Below, one piece after another: positions 1 to 7,330 of a DNA stretch of 64,000 nucleotides. Made by a program: the position numbers and the translations under genes. This DNA comes from Collinsella sp. AM33-4BH (GTDB lineage Bacteria; Actinomycetota; Coriobacteriia; Coriobacteriales; Coriobacteriaceae): contig NZ_QSIN01000001.1 in NCBI RefSeq assembly GCF_003469205.1, positions 248,001-312,000 of the forward strand, in the 5' to 3' direction. A model generated the notes under the pieces. That model was not told the DNA's origin and searched no databases. It saw only the letters and a program-made list of their open reading frames with translations. How positions within the stretch are numbered: the stretch's first letter is position 1; each line of letters opens with the position of its first letter.

Positions 1-894
1 ATGGAGTCCGAGCGCCAGAAGGGCGAGGAGGCCCTCAAGGTGCTCGAGACCGAGTACTTTACCGCCGAGGGCGACCCCGGCTTCGACTTTGCCACCGTGC
101 GCGACCTGGCCGACCGCAACCGCGACCTGTGCGACCAGATTGGCGAGGCGCGTCTGCGCAACGTGACGCCCGCGACGCTCTCGCGCGGCCTGTCCGATGC
201 CGACACCTGCGCCGCCATCGGCAAGATGCAAAAGCGCACCGCCGCGTCCGTTATGCGCGAAATCCGCGGCGACCGCGACGCGCTCGGCGTGGCCTACGCC
301 CGCAAGCCCATCCAGGGCACCGTGCTCGGTATCGACATCGAGACCACCGGCCGTGCACCCGAGCGCGGCTATATCATCAACGTGGGCTGGGAGATCATGG
401 AGCTCACCAGCGACGCCGTCCCGCATGACGCCGAGGCACACTACTGCGGCCTGCCCGACATCTACCGCGGCGAAGATGTGCCGCTGTCGAATATCCACCA
501 CATTACCTGGGACGACATCGACGGCAAAACGCCCTTCCGCGAGAACAAGGAGCTGCAAAAGCAGCTGCTCAAGCTTATGAAGAAGTACCCGTACATGGCG
601 CATAACGCCGCCTTTGAGGACAGCTGGTTCAAGATTCACCTGGACGGTTACGCCGAGGCACGCCGCGCGGGTAAGATCATCGTCATCGACTCGCGCCAGA
701 TCTGCCGCAGCCTGGACGCCGACGTGCGCTCGCTCCCCCGCGAGTCCGCCCCCGCCGCGCTCGAGAACTGGGCACGCCGTCGCGGCACCCTCGCGCCCGA
801 CGCCAACGAGCAGCATCTGGGTCTGGACGACACCGACCTCATGCTCCGCACGGTACAGGCCGAGTTCAACCTCAAGAACCTGTTTGCGAAATAA
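1..894 (+). CDS. DEDD-family 3'-5' exonuclease domain protein (5' end probably cut by window)
   Basis: The C-terminal ~190 residues form a DnaQ/RNase T-like exonuclease fold. The ExoI motif DIETTG carries the first two metal-binding acids, ExoII is AHNAAFED, and ExoIII is HLGLDDTDLM with the general-base His and last Asp. Family knowledge: such domains remove nucleotides from DNA or RNA 3' ends using two metal ions. The first ~100 residues are charged, helical and not recognised. The reading frame is open from base 1, so the ATG there may be internal and the true start upstream. A terminator follows at 961. The precise substrate cannot be told. Confidence 0.75.
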   Translation: MESERQKGEEALKVLETEYFTAEGDPGFDFATVRDLADRNRDLCDQIGEARLRNVTPATLSRGLSDADTCAAIGKMQKRTAASVMREIRGDRDALGVAYARKPIQGTVLGIDIETTGRAPERGYIINVGWEIMELTSDAVPHDAEAHYCGLPDIYRGEDVPLSNIHHITWDDIDGKTPFRENKELQKQLLKLMKKYPYMAHNAAFEDSWFKIHLDGYAEARRAGKIIVIDSRQICRSLDADVRSLPRESAPAALENWARRRGTLAPDANEQHLGLDDTDLMLRTVQAEFNLKNLFAK

Positions 895-960
895 CCGATC
901 CATCTGCGGGAGCGCCTGCCAGGCACAGTGCAATCCGTCTGGACGCACCGGCACGCAGTA

Positions 961-996
961 AACTAGGGCGCAGTCTTATGGCTGCACCCTAGTTTT
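961..996 (+). terminator. Rho-independent terminator after the exonuclease gene
   Basis: ACTAGGG and GCAG pair with CTGC and CCCTAGT around a short loop, followed by TTTTAAT. It lies 67 bases after the stop codon. Confidence 0.7.
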
Positions 997-1041
997 AATC
1001 AAAACGAGCAAATACGCATGCTTCACATAGTCGGCAGATTG

Positions 1042-1236
1042 GCCCACCTACTTTTTTCGAGTTGTTCGGCCAGCTGAACCACTAGTCGAGGCCCCTTGAA
1101 CCGCAATCGAGCGCTATAGTCGCCCCAATTTCACAACCAAGCCCTATAAATCTACCTGAATCAATTCGAATAAGACGTTGCGATCACACCATTCGTATAG
1201 GATAAGGCCGAATAACTCAAATTATGTTGGTGAGGC
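1042..1236. repeat. Inverted pair of ~30-bp degenerate repeats, left of the 1448-2656 gene
   Basis: A plus-strand copy at 1042-1072 (core TTCGAGTTGTTCGGCC) faces an inverted copy at 1206-1236 (core TTTGAGTTATTCGGCC when reversed). A similar pair lies right of the next gene at 2674-2897. Read in one frame, the copies give P-T-F-F-E-L-F-G-Q-like peptides, with one stop in the second copy. The rest of 895-1447 holds the terminator at 961 and nothing else I recognise. Confidence 0.6.
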
Positions 1237-1447
1237 ATCTGAGCGGTCGGCAAAAACGCTTAGAAGCTACGAATCCGCAACTAAAGTTCACCAAAATGGG
1301 GCAGCCGACAGAAACCTCCCCAGCCGAAGCTGCCCCCCCTCAATACGACAGCTCAAAAACCCACCGTTCGCAGAAGATAAGCCGCGCCCCAATACCGTTG
1401 CCCGAAGTTTCGAGCGTATATGGCGTCCGCTATGCCATCATGCGCGT

Positions 1448-2656
1448 ATGGGAATCGTTCTGTCACATACCACGGCACGCGCTGTATACCAAACAGTCAA
1501 CTCGCTCGCAAGCCACGCGACCGATCCCATATCTATGGAAAAGATCAAGGTGTCTGCGCCGACCACGTCCAACCTGGAAGCGGCGCGAGCATGGCTCAAC
1601 AGAAAGAATGTCGATTCTGAAAGCATCCATGTGCTGACGTTTTCCAATAATGCCAAAAGGCACCGCAAGGGCTGCATCTGCCACTGCACGCGCTATACGT
1701 TTGATGCAGAAAGCTACCTAGAACTCGAGCCGAACGTCTACATCGTCGACATCAAGCTGTGCGCGTTAGAAGCAACAGCCGACCTCAACCTTTCGGAGCT
1801 CGTTGAGTATTACTTTGAAATCTGCGGCTCCTACGCGCTTGGAACGTCCGACGAAACTCAATATCGCGAGCGCCCAGCCCTAACCAGCGTTGAAGAGCTC
1901 AGAGCCTTCTTTTCAGAGGCATCGGGGTATCGTGGATCTAATAAAGCACTTAAGGCACTTTCTTATGTACGCGAAGGCTGTCGCTCCCCACTCGAAACGG
2001 CGTTTGTCATGATGCTGACAATGCCCAAGTCAATGGGTGGCTTAGCCATACGCGCTATCAAAACGGACTATCCGATCCCAGTCCCCAAAAGATACGCCGC
2101 CCTAACGCGACGGACGGTTTTCTACCTCGACGCGCTGCTCGAAAATTCGATGACCGATATCGAATACAACGGCTTTTACCACGACGAGCCCGAACAGCAA
2201 TCAATTGACGAGGAACGCCGAAACACGCTGCGAAACATGGGATATGCCGTTATCACAGTTAGTCGTCATTCGTTTTTCAAGCAGTCCGCTTTTAGGCGGG
2301 TCATGGAAGCGATTCGCATTCGCGAGAAGATATGGCCCGGTCGACTCCCGGATAACTTCGCCATCCTGCAAGAAACTCTTCGTCAATTTGTCTTGCGGCG
2401 CTACTTCGAATACGGTCGCCGCGTCCTGGAGACACTCAAAGAAGAAGAGGCCGCCAAGCGCGAAATTGCAAGCCAATATCCGCAAGCTGATGACCCGAGC
2501 ATCAACGATGTGCCAGAACCCGACGACATGCAACACGTCGGGGCCCTTGCTGAGGAAATCAATGGGCCTTGGGAATGCGACATGTTCGCAAAAATCGATG
2601 AAAACCGCACGGAAGACGACACGATTATTGATCTAATTGAGAATTCGCTCTTCTAA
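1448..2656 (+). CDS. Putative PD-(D/E)XK / DUF559-like endonuclease-fold protein
   Basis: I do not recognise a named gene. The middle has SPLETAFVMMLTMP followed ~50 residues later by DIEYNGFYHDEP, then EERRNTLRNMGYAVITVSR. This resembles the acid, [DE]-x-G-x-x-H and R-x-x-x-L-x-x-x-G-[YW] pattern of Vsr/DUF559-like nuclease folds. It is also seen in some AbiEi-like and actinobacterial hypothetical proteins. The C-terminal 80 residues are charged and acidic. The frame is open back to a TTG at 1178, but MGIVLSHTTARAVYQ at 1448 looks like the natural N-terminus of this type; neither start has a clear ribosome site. GC is lower than the neighbours and repeats flank it, consistent with accessory DNA. 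Confidence 0.5.
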   Translation: MGIVLSHTTARAVYQTVNSLASHATDPISMEKIKVSAPTTSNLEAARAWLNRKNVDSESIHVLTFSNNAKRHRKGCICHCTRYTFDAESYLELEPNVYIVDIKLCALEATADLNLSELVEYYFEICGSYALGTSDETQYRERPALTSVEELRAFFSEASGYRGSNKALKALSYVREGCRSPLETAFVMMLTMPKSMGGLAIRAIKTDYPIPVPKRYAALTRRTVFYLDALLENSMTDIEYNGFYHDEPEQQSIDEERRNTLRNMGYAVITVSRHSFFKQSAFRRVMEAIRIREKIWPGRLPDNFAILQETLRQFVLRRYFEYGRRVLETLKEEEAAKREIASQYPQADDPSINDVPEPDDMQHVGALAEEINGPWECDMFAKIDENRTEDDTIIDLIENSLF

Positions 2657-2673
2657 AGGCGATCTCTGCGGAT

Positions 2674-2897
2674 GTCCACCTACATTTTTCGACTTATTCG
2701 GCCACCGATGTGCCAGATTGGCTGCAGCAATGCTCAATATAACTTTAGATAAAACTGATTCTGCAGGAACTCCCGTAGAGGAAGAACTGATTCTCGCGGT
2801 ATTTAACACGATAAAGTACAAATATGAACAGTTCTAATGCTTCTCAAGGTGGCTTTCTTAGCATGCTGGCCGAACATCTCGAAATATGTTGGCGAGC
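2674..2897. repeat. Second inverted pair of the ~30-bp degenerate repeat
   Basis: The plus copy at 2674-2703 (TTTTTCGACTTATTCGGCC) faces the inverted copy at 2868-2897, which reads PTYFEMFGQH when translated on the minus strand. With the pair at 1042-1236 it brackets the nuclease-like gene. The 160 bases between the arms are AT-richer and hold only short open frames, which I do not trust as genes. Confidence 0.6.
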
Positions 2898-2971
2898 ATT
2901 GCGTCGATGTCTCCCAACCCGCAGAAAATCGCAGAGGCGGCAAGCAGTCATCGAAATTAACGTAAATAGTA

Positions 2972-2999
2972 TTGACATATGAACATGCGCTCATATAAT
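2972..2999 (+). promoter_or_regulatory. Consensus promoter of the metal-efflux operon
   Basis: TTGACA at 2972-2977 and TATAAT at 2994-2999 are both perfect sigma-70-type hexamers with a 16-bp spacer. The operator starting at 2977 fills the spacer and -10 region, so bound repressor would exclude polymerase. Confidence 0.85.
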
Positions 3000-3031
3000 C
3001 GGAAGTAAGTTATATGAGCGCATGTTCATAT
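2977..3031. promoter_or_regulatory. Double ArsR/SmtB-type operator
   Basis: Two 20-bp sites, ATATGAACATGCGCTCATAT (2977-2996) and its exact reverse complement (3012-3031), are separated by 15 bp. Each is also an imperfect palindrome with ATATGA/TCATAT ends. A third, slightly changed copy lies before the ATPase gene at 3751. The arrangement fits autorepression by the SmtB-like protein encoded at 3046. Confidence 0.85.
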
Positions 3032-3045
3032 GAAAGGATGTTGCA

Positions 3046-3411
3046 ATGAGCAGCCACGCTGATGAAACAAAGACTGGCATCGAGGCCACCGAGCTGATCG
3101 TCCCCACCACCTGCTCGCCCGAGGACCTTCCCGACGAGGAGCTGTTGTACGACCTGGCCGACCTGTTCAAGGTCTTCAGCGACACCACACGCATCAAGAT
3201 CCTCTATGCCCTCATGGGCCGCGAGCTCTGCGTGGCTGACATCGCCGAAGCGACCGCAACCTCGCAGTCGGCAGTATCGCACCAGCTGCGCACGCTTAAG
3301 CAGTCGCACCTGGTCAAGTTCCGCCGCGACGGCCGCAACATTCTCTACTCGCTCGCCGACGATCACGTCTACACCATGCTTAACCAGGGCATGAGCCATA
3401 TCTGCGAATAG
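3046..3411 (+). CDS. ArsR/SmtB-family zinc-type metalloregulator
   Basis: 121-residue winged-helix repressor. The DNA-reading part runs through VFSDTTRIKILYALMGRELCVADIAE and SQSAVSHQLRTLKQSHLV. The C-terminal helix has D105, H107, H118 and E121. Their spacing is that of the alpha5 zinc site of SmtB (D104, H106, H117, E120), which makes Zn(II), Co(II) or a similar ion the likely inducer. The CVCD-type As/Cd/Pb site is incomplete (ELCVAD). It is the first gene of a run with the HMA protein and the P1B ATPase, and operators sit at its own promoter and before the ATPase. It likely represses until metal binds. Confidence 0.88.
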   Translation: MSSHADETKTGIEATELIVPTTCSPEDLPDEELLYDLADLFKVFSDTTRIKILYALMGRELCVADIAEATATSQSAVSHQLRTLKQSHLVKFRRDGRNILYSLADDHVYTMLNQGMSHICE

Positions 3412-3474
3412 CAATCAACCACGGTATCAGCGCGGCCGGCACCCAGACCGCTAACACAGGGAAAGGAACCCACC

Positions 3475-3693
3475 ATGAAAAAGCAGTTCAAGCTCGACGA
3501 GATCGATTGCGCCAACTGCGCGCGCGAGCTTCAGGACGAACTTGCCAAGCTCGAGGGCGTCAAGTCCGTTTCGGTCAACTTTATGACCCAGAAGCTGACG
3601 CTCGAGGCCGACGACGCCAAGTTCGACGAGGTCCTGGACCGCGTCGTTGAGTTCACCGCCGACGCCGAGCCGGACTGCGAGATCATTCTCTAA
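3475..3693 (+). CDS. Stand-alone heavy-metal-associated (HMA) domain protein
   Basis: A 72-residue ferredoxin-like HMA domain with the metal-binding DCANC (CxxC) loop near residue 13 and the beta strand VKSVSVNFMTQKLTLE. Such domains carry soft metals and hand them to P1B ATPases, either as N-terminal modules or as free chaperones. The downstream ATPase has no HMA module of its own, so this small protein probably supplies it in trans. The start has a good ribosome site (GGAAAGGAA). It is 63 bases after the regulator gene, with the next operator between it and the ATPase. Confidence 0.85.
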   Translation: MKKQFKLDEIDCANCARELQDELAKLEGVKSVSVNFMTQKLTLEADDAKFDEVLDRVVEFTADAEPDCEIIL

Positions 3694-3750
3694 CCCGCGC
3701 ATACGTTGACCTGCGAGGCCGCGCTTGCCGCGGCCTTTGCTCGCGAAATT

Positions 3751-3770
3751 ATATGAGCGAGTGTTCATAA
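3751..3770. promoter_or_regulatory. Third SmtB-type operator, before the ATPase gene
   Basis: ATATGAGCGAGTGTTCATAA matches the operator half-arrangement at 3012-3031 in 16 of 20 positions and lies 22 bases before the ATPase start. It suggests a second regulated promoter inside the cluster. Confidence 0.7.
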
Positions 3771-3792
3771 ACTCAAATGAGAGGTTTGAATC

Positions 3793-5745
3793 ATGACAGC
3801 CGCCGATCCCAAAAAGAAAAAGAAGAAGCGCAAGAAGAAAGAGTCCCTTGAGCATAAGCGCAACCGCATCCTGGTAGCACTGGGCATTTTTGCCGTTGTT
3901 TATGCCCTCGACGAGCTCGGCGCCCTCACTATCGCATTTGGGGAGCCCGGCAACATCTACGCCAGCTTTGTGCTGTTCCTCGTGCCGTTTTTGATTGCCG
4001 GCTACGACGTACTGCAAAAGGCATTCAATAACATCCGCCGCGGCAAGGCCTTCGACGAGAGCTTCCTCATGGCCGTCGCGACCATCGGCGCGTTTGCCAT
4101 GGTGCTCTTCCCCGACACCGACCCGCACATGGCCGAAGGTGCCGCTGTCATGCTGTTCTACCAGGTCGGCGAGTTGTTCCAGGCATACGCCGTGGGCAAG
4201 AGCCGCAAGTCGATCAGTGCCATGATGAACATCGCGCCCGACTACGCTAACGTCGAGCAAGCCGACGGCACACTCGAACAGGTCTTTCCCGATGACATCG
4301 CCGTCGGCACCGTGATCGTGGTCAAGCCCGGCGAGCGCGTGCCTATCGACGGCGTCATCGTCGAGGGCGAAACCCAGCTCGACACCGCCGCACTCACGGG
4401 CGAGTCGGTCCCCCGCCCGGCCAAGACCGGCGACGATATCATCAGCGGTTGCATCAACATGACGGGCCTCATCCACGTGCGCACCACCAAGCCCTTTGGC
4501 GAGTCAACCGTCGCGCGTGTTCTGGAGCTCGTGGAGAATGCCAGCGAAAAGAAGGCGCGCACCGAGAACTTCATCACGCGCTTTGCCCGCGTCTACACCC
4601 CCGCCGTCACTGGCGCTGCCGCGGTGCTCGCGCTTGGCGGCGGCCTGGTGACTGGCGCTTGGTCCGATTGGATCCTGCGCGGCCTGACCTTCCTGGTCGT
4701 CAGCTGCCCGTGCGCCCTCGTGATCAGCGTACCGTTGAGTTTCTTTGGCGGCATCGGCGGCGCGTCCAAGCTGGGCGTTCTCATCAAGGGCTCCAACTAC
4801 CTCGAGACGCTCGCCGACGTGGACACCATCGTCTTCGACAAAACGGGCACCCTCACCAACGGCACGTTCTCAGTCGTCGCGGTGCACCCCGAGGCTGGCT
4901 ATACCGAGCAGTCGCTGCTCGAAGTCGTAGCCCTTGCTGAGTCGTTCTCCGATCACCCCATCGCGCAGTCCGTGCGCGACGCCTACCAGGGCGAGGTCGA
5001 CCCCAAGCGCGTGAGCGACTCCGCCAACGACGCGGGCCACGGCGTGACGGCAACCATCGACGGCAAGCACGTCGTCGTTGGCAACGCCAAGATGCTCGGC
5101 GCGGCCGGCGTTGAAGCACCGGACTGCGAGGTTGTCGGCACGATCCTCCACGTGCTCGTTGACGGCGTGTACGCCGGCCACATCGTGATTGCAGACACCG
5201 TTAAGGCCGATGCGGAGCAAACGATTCGCGACCTGCATGCCGCCGGTATCAACCGCACCGTCATGCTCACGGGCGACCGCGAGGAGGTTGCAGCGTCTGT
5301 GGCCAAGCAACTCGGTCTCGACGAGTTCCACGCGCAGCTCCTGCCGGGCGACAAGGTCGAGCGCGTTGAGGCACTACTCGCGGCCGAAAGTGGCAAGGGC
5401 AAGCTCGCCTTTGTCGGCGACGGTATCAACGACGCGCCTGTGCTTACGCGCGCCGATGTGGGCATTGCCATGGGCGCCATGGGCTCCGACGCCGCGATCG
5501 AGGCCGCCGACGTGGTGCTGATGGACGACAAGCCGTCCAACATTTCCCGCGCGATCCGCGTGGCGCGCAAGACCATGTCGATTGTTTGGCAGAACATAAT
5601 CTTTGCGCTGGGCATTAAGCTGCTGATCCTTGTGCTGGCAGCGCTGGGTATCGCCAATATGTGGCTTGCCGTCTTTGGCGACGTAGGCGTGGCGATCATC
5701 GCCATCCTGAACGCCATGCGCGCGATGGGTGTCAAGAACCTGTAG
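3793..5745 (+). CDS. P1B-type heavy-metal translocating ATPase (Zn/Cd/Co type)
   Basis: A 650-residue membrane pump that exports soft divalent metals using ATP. Visible hallmarks in order: actuator TGES near residue 203, the transmembrane metal site C305-P306-C307, the phosphorylated D349 in DKTGTLT, the nucleotide-domain SDHPIAQS, and hinge GDGIND at 542-547. CPC with an SmtB-like regulator favours Zn/Cd over Cu. The N-terminus is odd: a run of lysines and arginines (KKKKKKRKKK) instead of an HMA domain, with the HMA supplied as a separate gene just upstream. The start ATG has AGAGG eight bases ahead. Expression is likely induced by zinc or cadmium. Confidence 0.92.
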   Translation: MTAADPKKKKKKRKKKESLEHKRNRILVALGIFAVVYALDELGALTIAFGEPGNIYASFVLFLVPFLIAGYDVLQKAFNNIRRGKAFDESFLMAVATIGAFAMVLFPDTDPHMAEGAAVMLFYQVGELFQAYAVGKSRKSISAMMNIAPDYANVEQADGTLEQVFPDDIAVGTVIVVKPGERVPIDGVIVEGETQLDTAALTGESVPRPAKTGDDIISGCINMTGLIHVRTTKPFGESTVARVLELVENASEKKARTENFITRFARVYTPAVTGAAAVLALGGGLVTGAWSDWILRGLTFLVVSCPCALVISVPLSFFGGIGGASKLGVLIKGSNYLETLADVDTIVFDKTGTLTNGTFSVVAVHPEAGYTEQSLLEVVALAESFSDHPIAQSVRDAYQGEVDPKRVSDSANDAGHGVTATIDGKHVVVGNAKMLGAAGVEAPDCEVVGTILHVLVDGVYAGHIVIADTVKADAEQTIRDLHAAGINRTVMLTGDREEVAASVAKQLGLDEFHAQLLPGDKVERVEALLAAESGKGKLAFVGDGINDAPVLTRADVGIAMGAMGSDAAIEAADVVLMDDKPSNISRAIRVARKTMSIVWQNIIFALGIKLLILVLAALGIANMWLAVFGDVGVAIIAILNAMRAMGVKNL

Positions 5746-5758
5746 CTTGTACTCGGAC

Positions 5759-5889
5759 GGTCCCGGCAGGGATGTCCCCTCCAAAACGTCCTCGGCAAAT
5801 GTGGCCCCGTTGTCCTGCTCCTACGGGGCTATAGACAACGGGGCCACTTGCCTGCGGAATGTTTTGGAGGGGACATCCCTGCCGGGACC
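5759..5889. repeat. Large inverted repeat between convergent genes
   Basis: Two ~56-base arms (5759-5814 and 5834-5889) begin GGTCCCGGCAGGGATGTCCC and end at a 19-base loop. The arms match except for about six changes clustered around the middle. Position between the ATPase and the DtxR-like gene allows a bidirectional terminator, but the length is more like a palindromic or MITE-type element. Confidence 0.75.
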
Positions 5890-5967
5890 TGCGGCAACAT
5901 CGCCGGTGGTTCTTGGGCATCGCTTGCTGGCGGGGTTCCTTGGCTGAGTTAGACTTGGTTGATGGGG

Positions 5968-6345
5968 TTACTGATCCCGGTCGCCGTCCCGGCCCAGCAT
6001 TGCCCTTAGCTTCTCAAAGCTTTCCTCGCTTAGGCAGTGCTCCATGTGGCAGCCCTCTTGCGAGGCAACCTCTGCCGAAACGCCTGCGTCCTCGAGCAGC
6101 CCCACAAAAAAGCAGTGGCGCTCCCACATTTGGCGAGCGACCTCCAGACCACGCTCCGTCAGATGAACGTCGCGCTTGCCCATTTCGACATAGCCGTTGC
6201 TTTCCAGCGTCGCCATGGCCTTGGAAACGCTCGCCTTGGTCACGCCCAGGTATTCGGCGACGTCGATTGAGCGCACCGTGCCTTGGCGCTGCGACAGAAC
6301 GTAGATCGATTCGAGATAGTCTTCTCCGGATTCACGTAGGGCCAT
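5968..6345 (-). CDS. DtxR/MntR-family metal-dependent repressor
   Basis: 125-residue regulator: winged helix (SIDVAEYLGVTKASVSKAMATLESNGYVEM) then a short dimerisation domain, with no SH3-like domain, as in MntR. Aligned metal ligands are D9, E12, H77, C99, E102 and H103. D9 and E12 match the MntR manganese site, while Cys at 99 sits where MntR has Glu and DtxR/IdeR has Cys. The metal could therefore be Mn(II) or Fe(II). It would repress metal uptake genes when loaded. It stands alone on the minus strand, convergent with the zinc efflux ATPase. No clear iron or Mn box was found upstream. Confidence 0.85.
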   Translation of the reverse strand: MALRESGEDYLESIYVLSQRQGTVRSIDVAEYLGVTKASVSKAMATLESNGYVEMGKRDVHLTERGLEVARQMWERHCFFVGLLEDAGVSAEVASQEGCHMEHCLSEESFEKLRAMLGRDGDRDQ

Positions 6346-6497
6346 GGGCCGCCTTTCGCGATGATTGCTAGTTAGCCTTCTGATACTTTCCTTGGCTTAC
6401 TTTACCGCAAAAGTTGACCATGTCTTACTGCATTGACCAAAAAGTTAGCCGCGTTTCACAAAACGTGCGGGACGAAAACAAAATGGGAACGCCCCGC

Positions 6498-6546
6498 AAG
6501 GAGTGTCCCCAGCTGCCGGCAGATAAGGAGCGTCCCCAAGTGCCGG
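6498..6546. repeat. Two direct 22-bp repeats
   Basis: AAGGAGTGTCCCCAGCTGCC at 6498 and AAGGAGCGTCCCCAAGTGCC at 6525 (27-bp period) lie just after the HAD gene stop on the minus strand. Similar GTCCCCAA words recur in other intergenic regions here (13227, 23276, 26414). Confidence 0.5.
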
Positions 6547-6553
6547 GTCGCAG

Positions 6554-7324
6554 CTACACGAGGCCAAAGTGCTTCGCGGCGTTGTAGATGCCGTCGTCAT
6601 CCACGGCGGTCGTTACGTAGGTCGCTGCGGCCTTCACGGTCGCCTGCGCGTTGCCCATTGCCACACTTGTGCCCACGGCCGAGAACATCGACAGGTCGTT
6701 CTCGCCGTCGCCAAAGGCAATCGCCTCGCTCGCGTCGATGCCCAGGCGCTCCAGCGTCGCCGCCACACCCAGGTCCTTGCCGCCGTTTGCCGGAATAATG
6801 TCGCAGAACAGATCGCACCAGCGCGTAGTGAGCGAATGCGACACCGCATCGGTCACGATATGCTCGTCGGCCGGGTCCACAAAGGCGCAGAACTGGTAGA
6901 CCGGTGCGTCAAAGGCGCGCTCAAACGGTTCCTCGTGGTAGACGATCCCCGCGTTGTTGCCGGCCGTCACCACGCGCTCGGACAGGCGGTTCACAAACGA
7001 GTTCTCGCCCTGCATACACAGCGAGTCGTAGCGTCCCTGCGCCACCTGGTCCACGATCACCGCAACGTCGTCCGGATCGATCGGGCAGCTGCGGTAAACC
7101 CCCTCGGCATCAAAGCAGTGCTGGCCCGAGAGCGTAATGTACGCATCCCAACCCAATTCGAACAGCCAATCGGGCATCTGATAGGTCGGGCGACCCGTGG
7201 CGATCACGCACGCAATCCCCTGCTCATGAAAGCTGTCGAGCACCTGCTGCGCCGACGCCGGAATCCGATGGGTCTTAAAGCTCAGCAACGTGCCGTCGAT
7301 ATCGAAAAACGCGGCCTTGATCAT
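6554..7324 (-). CDS. Cof-type HAD-superfamily phosphatase
   Basis: 256 residues. Motif I DIDGTLL near the N-terminus carries the nucleophile and acid Asp, motif III Lys is in GGKDLGVAATLERLG, and motif IV is FGDGENDLSMFSAVG. The large C2-type cap between them marks the Cof/YbiV branch, which dephosphorylates sugar phosphates, FMN or PLP. Six bases separate it from the upstream ABC-F gene, so the two are probably co-transcribed. The natural substrate is not evident. Confidence 0.85.
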   Translation of the reverse strand: MIKAAFFDIDGTLLSFKTHRIPASAQQVLDSFHEQGIACVIATGRPTYQMPDWLFELGWDAYITLSGQHCFDAEGVYRSCPIDPDDVAVIVDQVAQGRYDSLCMQGENSFVNRLSERVVTAGNNAGIVYHEEPFERAFDAPVYQFCAFVDPADEHIVTDAVSHSLTTRWCDLFCDIIPANGGKDLGVAATLERLGIDASEAIAFGDGENDLSMFSAVGTSVAMGNAQATVKAAATYVTTAVDDDGIYNAAKHFGLV

Positions 7325-7330
7325 CCTCGC

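Noticed and set aside
2637..2837. 66-codon plus-strand open frame after the nuclease-like gene
   Set aside because: It overlaps the end of the upstream gene and its start is made of one copy of the dispersed repeat; no ribosome site.
6346..6440. Iron/manganese box upstream of the DtxR-like gene
   Set aside because: AAGGCTAACTAGC resembles half a box but no second half at the right spacing could be seen.
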